Assembly (NCBI GenBank): GCA_964019165.1
Contig: OZ025277.1
Span: forward strand, 1,325,453-1,389,452
Source: Mastigias papua
Lineage: Eukaryota > Cnidaria > Scyphozoa > Rhizostomeae > Mastigiidae
Direction: 5' to 3'
Length of the DNA: 64,000 nucleotides
Positions 48,385-60,035 of this stretch are shown here, piece by piece (the first letter of the stretch is position 1; each line of letters begins with the position of its first letter). Below the pieces are notes generated by a model that saw only the letters and a list, made by a program, of their open reading frames with translations, had not been told where the DNA came from and ran no database searches. Position numbers and translations under genes: made by a program.

Positions 48385-48531
48385 ATGGGTGGTGGAGGAA
48401 TATTTTGGCTGTTGGGGGCTCAAGTAAGCAAATTAAAACCGCAGGGATGGAGTTGGTTCCACAACGGATACTAAAGTACATTTGTGAGAAAAGTGGATGG
48501 TCTACAGCCCCCCCCCAGCTCCGCCGCCCAT
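48385..48531. mobile_element. possible small MITE (147 bp)
   Basis: ATGGGTGGTGGAG at the left is inverted as CTCCGCCGCCCAT at the right (two mismatches), with TAAC / GCTTA flanks. No copies elsewhere in the window. Confidence 0.35.
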
Positions 48532-48717
48532 GCTTAAGATACCGTTACAGATCCCATTTTTGATAAAAATGAGTATGGGTTTTCTTTTAGATTTGACTAA
48601 TGGGCATGGTAGAAACGAAAAACTAGCAAGCTGTATAGAAAGTAAAATGAAAATCTTAATATTATCTAAAAAGTTAGTAAGAGCAATATGTATGATGAAC
48701 ACATGTATTGACTTCTA

Positions 48718-49080
48718 TTGCACACTTTGTTTATAAGAATATAGTCTATAAGAATATCAAGGCCTAAAATTACTGAAATTTAAGGGTAATCTAAGAATAT
48801 TGCAAGGATCATGCTTCATCAAGGCCTAGATCTTTTGCTGATTTGAGTTTTCCTTTGAGAACAATACACGTGTGAGCTTCAGTTCAGTTAACAGTTCAGT
48901 TCAGTTCTCATTTCAACGTATTCAGTCTGGGAGTCATTATGCTATGATGCGACTCCACAACACTTCAGGTAGTGTCAGTCATACACTATTTATACTAGGA
49001 ATAAAGTGTATAAGAGTATTAGTGCTCAGAATCGCTGAAATTTAAGAATAGCTTAAGACTATTTTTAGGGTATTCATACA
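48718..49080 (+). mobile_element. TIR-type element, family B (copy 2)
   Basis: Starts TTGCACACTTTGTTTATAAG and shares GGGAGTCATTATGCTATGATG and ACTCCACAACACTTCAGG with the 51110 copy. A roughly 50-bp segment containing CTGAAATTTAAG occurs as a direct repeat near both ends (about 48745 and 49008). Confidence 0.65.
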
Positions 49081-49324
49081 GGAAAGGTACGTAGCTGTAT
49101 AGACCTAGCTACTGCACGTATGTCTTATTCACTTATAACCACTTTCCGCATCACAGATACACAGTTTTGATTTACAACTCTCAAAGTTAGTCAGGTCCAT
49201 AGTTCTTTTAGGCCCCGTAAACATTTATGACTTGAGGGTGGCTGAATAGACCTGGCGTTGTAGGACTCCTGAAAACAAGATTGGAGGGTCAGAATAATCT
49301 CTATAGATTTAAAATAGGCTGAAA

Positions 49325-49490
49325 TAGCTAGATTACATTAGGATGTGCTAGATTAAATAAGATTGCACTAGATTAGGCAGAGTTGTACTAGATTAAGTAA
49401 AGTTGTCTTAAATAAAGTAAGGATGTGTTTGATTATACAAGATTTTGCTAGATTTAGTTGGATTGTGCAAGATTAAGTAAAACTGTGCTA
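49325..49490. repeat. degenerate minisatellite, about 20-22 bp unit
   Basis: Seven or eight diverged copies around AGATTAAGTAAAGTTGTGCT, with CTAGATTA recurring. Confidence 0.75.
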
Positions 49491-50239
49491 AGCAAAAGGC
49501 CATCTGATTTTAGGTTTCTTCTGCAGTATGCTTTCACAAACTTTAGTAATACAAAATCTATTTTGTACCGATATAGTTTATTTAAGCCTGGATACTTCTG
49601 AATTTCAAGCAGGATCAATAATCCGGCTTGAACTTCATTGGCAGCCTATGGCTTTTTCCCAATGTCCATCCTTGTGGATGTATTGTTGTTTGGGCAATTT
49701 GGCCATACTTATTGTTTCTAGTCTGTGTTTATTTTGTTTCTTGAGATGAAGTACACGATTGTTAGTTACAAACAAAATGGTTTTCTAAGAAAACAGTACT
49801 CATCTGCCCAAAAAGTTAAAGAAGTAAATACTCTATCTTTTTCCTTGCAAAGCCTTCAAAAAGTTTGACAATTACGCATAACTTTTCATACATATATCAT
49901 GATCATCAGAAGTAAGTAGCTTATTTGCTACTTCTGAACCAATTTCATAAAAGAATTTTCACCTTTGCCAGACAATATGCCATATGTTTACTCAATTTTA
50001 GTACTTGAGATGATGCTGCAATTCGCTGCATTTTTGAATAAAATTTAACATATTATCTGCAGTTGCTTCACTAAGCTGTTCACCCTATCCTTGACTGGAT
50101 TCTGACATGGGAATGATACAGTTCTAGTGGTAAGACACTAGGCACTACACAAACAACACACTCTTTTACGTATTTTACCCCAATAAATGAAGTATAATGA
50201 AGTATTCAAATGAAGTAGAAGCGATGATTGACTTATCAA

Positions 50240-50345
50240 CTTTCTTAGGTCTCAAAAATCCAGTACCGACCTTTCTTAACTGTTTGAGCAATCGAGAACT
50301 GCTTGCTTTTAAATCACTTTCTTACAAAAAAACTTGTACCATCTT
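50240..50345 (-). mobile_element. family C fragment, inverted
   Basis: CTTTCTTAGGTCTCAAAAAT then CCAGTAC-GACCTTTCTTAA is the reverse complement of the left part of the element at 46790. It ends CACTTTCTTACAAAAAAACT, a terminal-motif relative. Confidence 0.55.
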
Positions 50346-50840
50346 GTTTTGAATAGACGCCGACCTGGAATAAAGGCCGCATCCAATTCACAAACAATAA
50401 AAGCTATTGTCGTGGAGAGTTGGGAAAAGTATAAATATACGACCCATAATGACAGGCACCTCTACAATTTCAAATATGTCACAATATGTTTGCTTGTAAG
50501 ACGTATTGGGCGTCTATTTAACTTTCCCTTGTAATTGGAGTTTTAGCAAGGTTAAAATATTCCGGTATTCCTATTCTACGCCTTACTTGTTCATTAAAGT
50601 GGACAACGGAACTTCAATATCCAATAAACATCCTTTAATGGTTATGACAATAATATTGGTCACTTCAAGTACAATACGCCATGAGTCGGGCACACATTGT
50701 CTGTTGTCCTTATATTAGGTTCTGTACGATATGCAATTTTCAAGGGGGACAAGGAGCAATTAGCACTTACAATATAGCGTTATACTCTATATGAACGCAT
50801 TCGATCTTCAGTTCTCGCTATAATCCAGGTTTCCTTTCCG

Positions 50841-50918
50841 GTATTCTATCTACGATAGAATACTGCATCACAGAATAGAGTTATGTCTTAGCACAGAGTT
50901 CATAACTCTATTCTGTGA
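50841..50918. repeat. two adjacent palindromes
   Basis: GTATTCTATC-TAC-GATAGAATAC (50841-50863) is followed at once by perfect 18-bp arms TCACAGAATAGAGTTATG (50868-50885) and CATAACTCTATTCTGTGA (50901-50918) around a 15-base loop. Confidence 0.9.
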
Positions 50919-51109
50919 CTGCATGATCGCCTCAATCGAGTCATCCTTCCTGTCTGCCTTTGTCGATCACAGTTTTCCAGGAAAGTTGCTTTTCATCACA
51001 CAGCTATACTGATGGGTAAAAAATGTTTAAACGATCAAAGACTATGAAAGGATAACGTTACGGAGTAAATGGGAGGGGGGGGAGAGGAAGGGATTCTTCA
51101 ACTTTTTTG

Positions 51110-51400
51110 TGAGAATAGTATCTATAAGAATTTTAGGCTCAAAGTCACTGAAATTTAAAAATAATTTAAGAATAATGCAAGACTCGACCTTCGTGAAGAT
51201 TTAGTTTTTGCTTGCTTTAAGACAGGATGCGTTTCAGTTTCGTTTATCTCATCTGGGAGTCGTTACGCTATGATGCAACTCAACAACTCTTCAGGGAGTG
51301 TCGGTTACACATTTATTGTTATAGGAATATAGTTTGCACGAATAAAATACTAATGCTCAAAATAGCTGAACTTGAGGAATAATCTCAGGCTCAAAATTAA
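51110..51400 (+). mobile_element. TIR-type element, family B (copy 3)
   Basis: Shares CATCTGGGAGTCGTTACGCT then ATGATGCAACTC-AACAACTCTTCAGG with the 48718 copy. It also carries the terminal direct repeat with ATCTATAAGAATTTTAGGCT. Edges approximate. Confidence 0.65.
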
Positions 51401-51705
51401 AAAATTTTGAAAACATTAAGGCACAGTGAAAAATATAGATATTCTTTTAAAACAAATTATGTACACAGGCCCCTCTGTGAAGCAATGATACAATATAATA
51501 GAAATTATGATCGCATTGTAATGAACAACAAAAAAGTGAATGAACTGTTATATCTCTTCGCTTCGGGAATCGTGCGTAGTCCTTGTGTCTTCTTGTATCA
51601 AATGGGCTTTTGCCTGATAATGTTGCATCATGGGTTGCATTTAGGATGGCCCCGTTAGCACTTGCCAGTCATTTCTTTCTCGCCTCTTTTCCATTTTCAC
51701 TTATA

Positions 51706-52080
51706 TGTTTTTATAAGAAAGTAGCTTATAAGAAACTAGTACTGGGCTGGCCAATTAAGCTGGCCAATTAAGCTGGCCAATTAAGAAACTCTAGTACTGT
51801 GCTCTGGGAATATTGAGAAAAGAGGCTACTGATTATGGATCGTGAACCCCGTCGTGAACTCTTTTGTCGACAGTTTTTGTAAGTTTTAATTTGTTTGGTT
51901 TTGTTTGGAAAAGATTGCAACTTGATTTTGAACCGCTTGAAGACATTTTTAGTGACAATCACCATTTATATCCATCCAGGAATGCTCACTTCCAAACAAT
52001 ATGGCAATCTTAGGCCCTGAAAATAAGAGACCAATTACGAAACTTTTAATGCTAAAATACTAAAACTTTCATGCCAATTT
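51706..52080 (+). mobile_element. TIR-type element, family D (copy 1)
   Basis: Begins TTTTTATAAGAAAGTAGC with AAACTAGTACTGGGC. It shares TTTATATCCATCCAGGAATG, CACTTCCAAAC-ATATGGCAAT and GAAAATAAGAGACCAA with the copy at 53757. Three tandem 13-bp units (GCTGGCCAATTAA) lie at 51746-51785. Confidence 0.6.
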
Positions 52081-52801
52081 AAGAAACTGTTAGCAGTAAG
52101 AGCTGATCCAAATTTCTTATTCAATCGTATGTATGCGTTCAGCCTTCCGCTCCGTGTTACGGCCTGCGCACCACGCTAACAAATCACGACCGCTGACAAC
52201 AATACACGCCGCGACGGTATCGCTGAATGAGATTGCTTCACCGTATTATCAAATGGTATTATCAACGTTTAACGTGCATTCAAAGTTGATCATCTGAGTT
52301 TCGATAGAAGTGATTGTTCTGTTCGGTGTAGGCTTCTTGAAATTTTGAATATATCGAAAGTGATACATGTCTTTCGCTTGTCTGCTAATTCACACCTGCT
52401 AGTCGTTTGTTCATGTGGTCTAGAATCTTGTATCTATGAATTACCTATGTGTTGTTTGATAACCACACAAGGGAAACAAACAATGTGCCTGTTGAATTAA
52501 CTATCATGAATAAATAATGACTAGCAGTCGTTTCAATACTTGTGGTAAACAATTATCCTTCATCATTTACGTATACCTTCCAACAACGACTTACTAATGC
52601 GGTGCTGTGCACGGTTTTCATAAGAAAATGGTTTACAGGAAAGTAGAACTCGACTCCTTATTAATGAGCTAGGAAAGTTTAATTTCTTGATTTCTCAGAC
52701 ATAAGAAAGTGTATGAATTTATGTCGTATAAAATCCCAATGTTTAAGCAAGCCCACCGTCGAATTTGCTAAATTATTATTGGTTCCCTGTGATTAGCTAT
52801 T

Positions 52802-53277
52802 CGCTTTTTTATAAAGAACCACTTTATAAGGAACCTACATGTAAAATACCGAGAAATATTTAAAGAACTTACACTACTAAAGGGAAATTTCCTAAGGAAC
52901 TTTTCAATTTGAACAATTTTTATAGCACCAAACAATCAAAAAGTAGGGTCCCTTGTAATCAACTTTCTTGAAGGGCAACCCTAGAAATGACATGTGAAAT
53001 AAGAAGCTGGTTTTATTCATTTACAACCAAATCCCTGATAAATTGTTTGCTATGCCTGTGTTAAGTCCTTCATATTCAATTGATCTTACGCAACAGCCAA
53101 AATTAAAGGCAGAATTCAAGATTTCATTATTTCCCTTGTGTCTGTACCATTTTTATGCACTAATTGTGCGCTGAAAATTAAGGAACTTTTAGTACCACAA
53201 TTTGACCATCACAGGTCCAAAAATAAGGAACTTTTGGAACTAGACCTTGAGCTAGGTTTTATATAAAAAGGCGTGTA
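52802..53277 (+). mobile_element. TIR element, family A (copy 3, with an internal insertion)
   Basis: Left CGCTTTTTTATAAAGAACCA, right ATATAAAAAGGCGTGTA. It is colinear with the 415-bp copy at 37332 but carries about 57 extra bases near 52943-52998. Family C sequence starts directly at its right end. Confidence 0.8.
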
Positions 53278-53660
53278 TGCACCTAGTGTTATGCTCGTGT
53301 CGTGCCTACCTGCCTTTGTAACGCCGCAGTGGTGCATAATATCAAACATCCTTGATAAGAAAGATTTAGCATACTGAAATCATAAGAAAGCTAAGGGGCT
53401 GTGCAATAATTATGTCACGCCTAGGGGGTGGGTTGTTCTCATAAAGACAGGCATATCTCTATGGTAGCTCAACACGTTTTTCGTGATTCAGAGCGTGACG
53501 ATGGGGAGTGGGTGGTTCAAAAATGGCAATTTCAGTGTGACGTAATTATTGAACAGCCCCTAAGAAATGTTCAACACTGGATCAAAAACACCGTCTTACA
53601 GCAAAGCGTGTGTATGTGTGTTCGATGGAGAAGGAAAATCACTGTTACTTGTGTAAAGGG
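53278..53660 (+). mobile_element. family C element split by a MITE
   Basis: Left part GTGTCGTGCCTACCTGCC to ACTGAAATCATAAGAAAGC. After the 166-bp MITE the right part resumes with AAATGTTCAACACTGG and ends near CAAAGCGTGTGTATG. Both halves align in order with 47065-47220. Confidence 0.6.
53395..53560. mobile_element. PIF/Harbinger-like MITE (166 bp) with TAA duplication
   Basis: GGGGCTGTGCAATAATTATG at the left is inverted as TAATTATTGAACAGCCCC at the right, and TAA flanks both sides (53392-53394, 53561-53563). The 89-codon open frame crossing it is not a gene. Confidence 0.8.
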
Positions 53661-53756
53661 AAGGTATGTAGTAGAAAGCTGCGGATTTCCGTCTTAAACT
53701 TGTTCATACTCCCTGCAAGCTCATTATTCGTCTAATGCCTATAGTGGATGCATATA

Positions 53757-54080
53757 TGCTTTTTATATGAAAATGGTTTGTAGGGAACTAGTACTAGGCT
53801 AGTCAAGAAGTTAGAAAACCCTAGTAATAAGGTCAGGGAAGTTCAAGAAATTAGACTGTTGACTATAAGTTGTGAACCCTCTTTTCAATAGTTTTCACGA
53901 GTCTAAATTTGATTGATTTTTATTCCGAAAATTGTAAATTTTCTTTCTTCTTGTGCTGTTTTCGTGACGATCTGGATTCATATCCATCCAAAGATGCGCG
54001 ACTTCCAAACTATAAGGCAATTCTAGCTCCCGAAAATAGGGAACCAACCATGAAACCTTTATATTTGTGTTCAAAGTATC
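53757..54080 (+). mobile_element. TIR-type element, family D (copy 2)
   Basis: Begins TGCTTTTTATATGAAAATGG and aligns with the 51706 copy through ATATCCATCCAAAGATG, GACTTCCAAACTATAAGGCA and GAAAATAGGGAACCAA. Confidence 0.6.
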
Positions 54081-54283
54081 GTCACTTCAAAGCGAGACAA
54101 CTGGTGAACGAGACTGCAGTTGTTGTTGCTGTTTTGTTGTTCATGTTACGACGACATTTTTCTTGCGCTAAGAACTGATGTCATTTGACGAAGTGCCTGG
54201 GTTATTGTAAAGAGCTGTAAGAAATGAACATTCAACGTATGCGTATGACGATCACCTGAAGGAAGGAAAAGGTGAAAGCCAAC

Positions 54284-54308
54284 ATGGCGTCGTTTGACCC
54301 AAGGGAAT
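54284..54308 (+). CDS. STX17: STX17 exon 1 (25 bp)
   Basis: ATG in a strong context (GCCAACATGG) encodes MASFDPRE and ends at a perfect donor (GAAT|GTAAGT) in phase 1. That phase fits the acceptor at 55477 and yields MASFDPREWIKKEENP. Confidence 0.7.
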
Positions 54309-57300
54309 GTAAGTTATTATTGAGTTTCCCTCTTCAACACTATACGTTGTTCTCACCTATACTTGACTGGGACCACATAATGCCTCCAACACATTTTCTC
54401 ATACTCGCCATATTATCAGTTCTATATAATAGTATATCGTTGAATAAGAGGTAGTTGTAAGCCCTATATCTAGATGAGGGACGGTTGCAAGTACAGGTTT
54501 GAAATCTCTTTTAAGTGTCATATTCACTGCTTAAGATCACATATCTCATCAGTCGGGAAAATCACACAGATGTGATTTCCTTGAAGTAGTGAATTCGTTT
54601 AGCTGTGTTTTTCACGTTAAAAGTACAGCGAAGAATTGATATTTATTGAAGTGCTGTTTTACTTGTTGTTTTATTCCCCAATCTGTTGTTTCCATCTCAT
54701 TGCTGAATAAGATGCATGCTCAACAAAAACTCTGTGTACGTAGGATCATTGATATCTTGCTATGGTTTCAAGTAATCTCTCACGACATCAAGAGGGGTCT
54801 CTTAGGACAGACATTTCATTTCATCACAATCATTATTTCCAGGATAAGCACCCCCTTGTCTTGAAAAGATCATTTTGTCTAACTTTGCACAGAAATTTTA
54901 AAATTCTGTTTTTAATACATATCATTTAGAACTAAGCATATGCAGAAGATAATTTTTTCATAGTAGTGATAAATTTGATGATTTTTCTGTTTAGAACCTT
55001 CATTCATCAAATGTATTCATCATCATGATCATAACCATGCCTATAATTCTCATCACTACCACCAATAATCACCAAGGTCTTCACCATCACTGTCATCTTC
55101 ATCATCACTACCACCACTACCAATACTACTATTGCCACTACCATGGTGGTATGGATTGACTTTCCTCACAATTATGATTTGCTTTGTTCATTATCAAGTG
55201 TGAATACAGCAAAATACAGTATGCTGTATTTCCCTAGATTGACTTCTAGAAGCAAATTTTTTATAGTCTGTGCAAACGATGCAGACTGTTATCTTATTGG
55301 TCTTGTGTTGCACTTTTCTGGAACATGATCACTGCAAAATATACAACCTGGTGTATTCTCTGATTCCCAGTATTATGCCCACAGTTCATCACTTATGTTT
55401 CTCATAGTTGTTCTGAAAATTAGCATGTATAGTTAAATAAATGGCTTTAGTAAAACTTGAAATCAATTCCATTTTAGGGATAAAAAAAGAAGAGAACCCT
55501 GTCACATTCACCAAACTCCCACTCCAAAGGCTTGAACCAATGCTTAGGAAATTCATCCAAGTTGCCATTCCAACAGACCTTGAAAGACTGAGACGTCATC
55601 AAATTAATATTGAAAGGGTTGAAAAACATCTCCTTTGAACTTTTGTGATCTTCCATTATACTTGTTTTTGGTATTGCTTGAGTTATTTACAAAATGGTGG
55701 AGTTTTGTTATTTTATTTGAAGCTTTGAATTAACATTTATTTAAATTTTGCAATTTGTTGGTTTTTGTTGCTTCTCAAAGGCATAGTTATTTGAAAGTTT
55801 TGATCAGAAGTAGCAATAAGATAGATAACTTTTTGTATTTATATTTGAACATATATTTATATACCTACTAGCAAGCAATCTCTATAATTTTAGTGCTTAT
55901 ACACAGAGTCATGGAAAGATCTCAATATTGAGCAAGTTAATGCATCAAGGACAGTTCAGGTAAATACAGTATAAATAACTCAAAAACCAAATACTTGTCT
56001 TGCTAGACTCCTGGAATCATTTAGAGGATCTGGCTTTTTTGAAGCTTCATAAGGAGGCAGGAACAAATTCAAGCTTTGTTGATAGAAACATACGTAAATG
56101 CAAATTTAGAGTTTCATGGGTTTGGTTTTTTAGCACTTATTGAAAAGAGTAAATTAATCTTATGGCATTGTTTTAGCTGACAGTTCTTTGATCCATCCAA
56201 TCTGTTCACGATGTTGTGATATCTGATTCGTGATTTGATGAAAAGCTGCATAATTAGTAGTATAGATTAGAGTGTCGCAGCTTTTAGCATAGGGAATATC
56301 TGCCCTCACTTCAAGCCATTGGTTAAGAGATTATAGTTAATGTTTGAGCCCTTTCATTAAATCATCACAAAATTCTTTGGCTCCCATGTTGCTTAGTTAC
56401 AAAGTTTTAGTTTGAAAGAGAAGGCACATGGCACTCTTAGCAAAGTGAAAATGTGACTGCAAACTTTTTTTGCTTCACAATTAAACCAGATAAACTTTCA
56501 GCTCTCTTGAAATACTGAACTGTCTCAATTTGTATACACCAAAGTTTCCTTTATGGAGTTACAATTGTATCTTGTGCTGTTTTATAATAATTTGTCTTCT
56601 TTAGCAACTAAAGGCTAATATGAGAGAGCTTGAGAGTACAAGACATAAAATTAGAAATGAAGACCTAGCTGCATTTGAAACCAAGATTTCACCAGTAAAG
56701 AGACAAGCTGCTGATGCTATATCTTCTTTTGGTGACCTGCAAAGAAGCCTTTCTGAAAAGTTTGATTTAAATAGAGGTAGGTTTTTATAACACTGACTAG
56801 TTGTATTTTATTTGTTGACTGTAAAGAATTACATTTGACTTTCTTCAGCAAAGATGTGTGGGTAGATTTTACTTTTAGCTGCAGCATTTTGTCTGTGTAA
56901 TCTATTGTGAAATGATTTTGGAGTAGTGACCAGCTTGGGGGAACTTCTTTATTTCTCCTTTTGGCCTTTAGGGTATTCTATACTAGTGTGGTAATATCCC
57001 TGGGGTGCAATTGTAAGTTATTTTTGGAGGGGGATATCCAGTTACAAGATTGATTACCCAGCTGTGGTGTAAGCTGTCCAGTGCATACCCTTTCAGTTTT
57101 AGGGAACCTTCCTTTTAGTTATGGTGATTCACCAATTCTAGATAGAAAAAGACAGGTGCATTCAACAGTTTTGTGACATTTTTGGACATGCCTAACTACT
57201 ACTGAATAGTCATAATCAGGAAAAAGCCAAGTTAAAAGCAGGCTGAGGGCTGATTTTATTCCTGTTAAATAGCAACTGGGACTAGGTGCTGAAATTTTTG

Positions 57301-59436
57301 GGGAATGTGACACCCCCACACCCCATAATGTGCACCCCTGCTAATATGTCATTGTATCTACTGGTCTGTCTACTTGTTGACTCATTTACAATGATTCTTT
57401 TGGGTCTTCAGTTAATTGTGCAATTAAAGTTGCCAATAAAACAATGTTGAAGAATGGGCAATTCCTGTCAATCTCATTTGTATTGTGGATAGATTCATGT
57501 TACAAGTTCATGAAAACCATAGTTTATACATGAAGGGCAATGGTGGGTACTATGGGGCGAGGAAGGCAGTGGCCCCCTACAATTTCTAGAGAGAACAATG
57601 GACTTTTGGGGCATGGTCTCTAAAAGTGTTCTCCAGAGCTTCGCCCCATACTCCCGTGGTCTAATTGCCCCCTCCACAAGTATCACCAAAGTGCCCGCCA
57701 GTGATGTAGAGTAGTGACTTTACTACTTGCAAGTTCTGCGGGAATATTCGTCTATTTTGATAACCTGTTTTTGTTAAATCGGATTTCTATATTGCCCGCA
57801 CAATTTGATTTATATTTGACCTATTCAAATGATGTATTATCTGTGCTTGTTAGCCAAAATACACTGCTTCATCAATAGGTTAATCGAAGAGATAGGGGGG
57901 AAGGAAGCTCTGATGGATCTTTTATATCGGGAGGAAACGTAAATATACCGTTGCGAATTACTAACCTATCTCATTTCCTTGCAGACCGTGAAATCGTTTT
58001 TGGCACAAATGAGAGGGAAAATTTACAGGCGCAAGCGCAAATGCAGGCGCAAACGCAAGCGTATATTGATGAAGCAGCTGCAAGTGCATCATGGGATGAG
58101 CTCCGAGAGGTATGCCTAATTAGTAGCTATAAATTTGAATCTTCTGAAAGCACAAAGAATTTCCTTTACACCAGGTCTGCTTTACACAATTAAGGAGTCC
58201 TGCTGGTTTTGTATGGTGGAAATCTATCTTGCAAGGATAGATTTCCACTATACAAACCCCAGAAACTCTCCTCATTTTAACAATAGGAGATTGAGTCCCC
58301 AACCCCCTCCAGGGTACCCCTGGCTACATCCTAGGTCAAGGGTGTCTTATATGCTTTATAGCTGACACCCTTTGATACCCTATTGGCTGTTGGTATTTCA
58401 GCCGTTCTGCTATCTGACATCAACTGTGTTACGTAAAGCAACCCAGCAGAAAAGTGCTTTTAGAAGCTTCACTGTTTTTTCACGAAGACATAGCATTAAC
58501 TATGCTACGCAGCCCTATCAGATGGTGCTCCTCAGCAAGAGGAAGCCTGTGTCCTTTAGCAACTACAGTGCGTTGTTCGAGCTTTGATTCTGAACAGACG
58601 GGAGCACTTAACCCCGTGATATGGAGCTCTATGGACATGCCCTGTTAGGAATGCCATATTTCCGTAATTGGATCAAGATTTTTCATTTCAATCTTTATTT
58701 TGTAATGCGATATATTTTTGTGATTTAAATTGTTTAGAAATCCGATCTTATCAGGATTTATATGCACGAAATTGCTTCTGAAAATCGAAATTTTGGCTTT
58801 TGTGTCCTAATGCATAATCGGTTGTACCTCACTCTTGAATCTCATTATCATATGCCAATCTTTCACCTTTAGAACGCGCGTGCGTTTAAAAATTTATTTA
58901 TCATTTCAAGTAATATGCGCTCGAATAAACAAAAGAAAAAAATGATAATTTGATAGCAAAATAAAAAGAGGAATCGACTGAACTAGATTGAGGCAGATGC
59001 AGGGTGCTTGGTTGCAACTATAAATCTTCTTACATCAATTAAAGGCTGTTTATTACACCTGATTCCAAAAGAGATATTATACATTTGCCTTCGCAGAGCT
59101 TGGCTGACCTCAATAGCATTATTCATCAATTTTCTGAGATTGTTCATGTAAGTTGGCAGATTTGTGGTTATTTTTGATTTTTCTGTTCATTGTCATGATT
59201 ATAATCACTGCATTTGATATGAATGATTATCATTATCACCTCATCACCATCATCGTCATAGTCATCATCACCGTGATTATCATAATGATCATCACCATCA
59301 TCTTCATCACCGTCATCATCATCATCATTTATCATCATTATCATCATCATTATCATTTATCATCATCATCATCATCATCATCATTATCATCATCATCATC
59401 ATTATTATTATCATCATCATCATCATCATCATCATT

Positions 59437-59486
<50 letters not shown>

Positions 59487-59727
59487 TATTATCATCATCA
59501 TCATTTATCATCATTATCATCATCATTATCATTTATCATCATCATCATCATTATCATCATCATCATCATTATCATCATCATCATCATCATCATTATCATC
59601 TTCATCACCGTCATCATCATCATCATTTATCATCATTATCATCATCATCATCATTATCATCATCATCATCATTATTATCATCATCATCATTATCATCATC
59701 ATCATCATCATCATTATCATCATCATC

Positions 59728-59759
<32 letters not shown>

Positions 59760-59911
59760 CATCATCATCATTATTATTATCATCATCATCATTTATCATC
59801 ATTATCATCATCATTATCATTTATCATCATCATCATCATCATTATTATCATCATCATCATTTCTCATCATTATCATCATCATTATCATTTATCATCATCA
59901 TCATCATCATT

Positions 59912-59952
<41 letters not shown>

Positions 59953-60000
59953 TATTATCATCATCATCATTTATCATCATTATCATCATCATTATCATTT

Positions 60001-60035
<35 letters not shown>

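Larger units (their letters stand above)
45441..54283. other. intergenic region between the Sp gene and STX17
   Basis: No gene was recognised. The first part is probably Sp 3' UTR. From about 46.7 kb on, much of the sequence is a mosaic of small TIR elements (families A-D), with one Harbinger-like MITE nested in a family C element. Confidence 0.65.

Noticed and set aside
49905..49940. Short inverted repeat GAAGTAAGTAGC / GCTACTTC
   Set aside because: Arms are too short and imperfect to stand out in AT-rich DNA.
42973..50410. Similar peptide pieces TNSQTIRSVLLEN (about 43040) and SNSQTIKAIVVES (about 50385)
   Set aside because: The resemblance covers only about 13 residues, the DNA differs and the context is unrelated; most likely chance.
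53428..53697. 89-codon ORF as a gene
   Set aside because: It crosses the right end of a MITE into a family C element.
55441..55477. ATG at 55441 as the STX17 start
   Set aside because: The 12 residues before the acceptor have no counterpart I recall in STX17, and an upstream exon with ideal signals fits in phase. Kept as an alternative.
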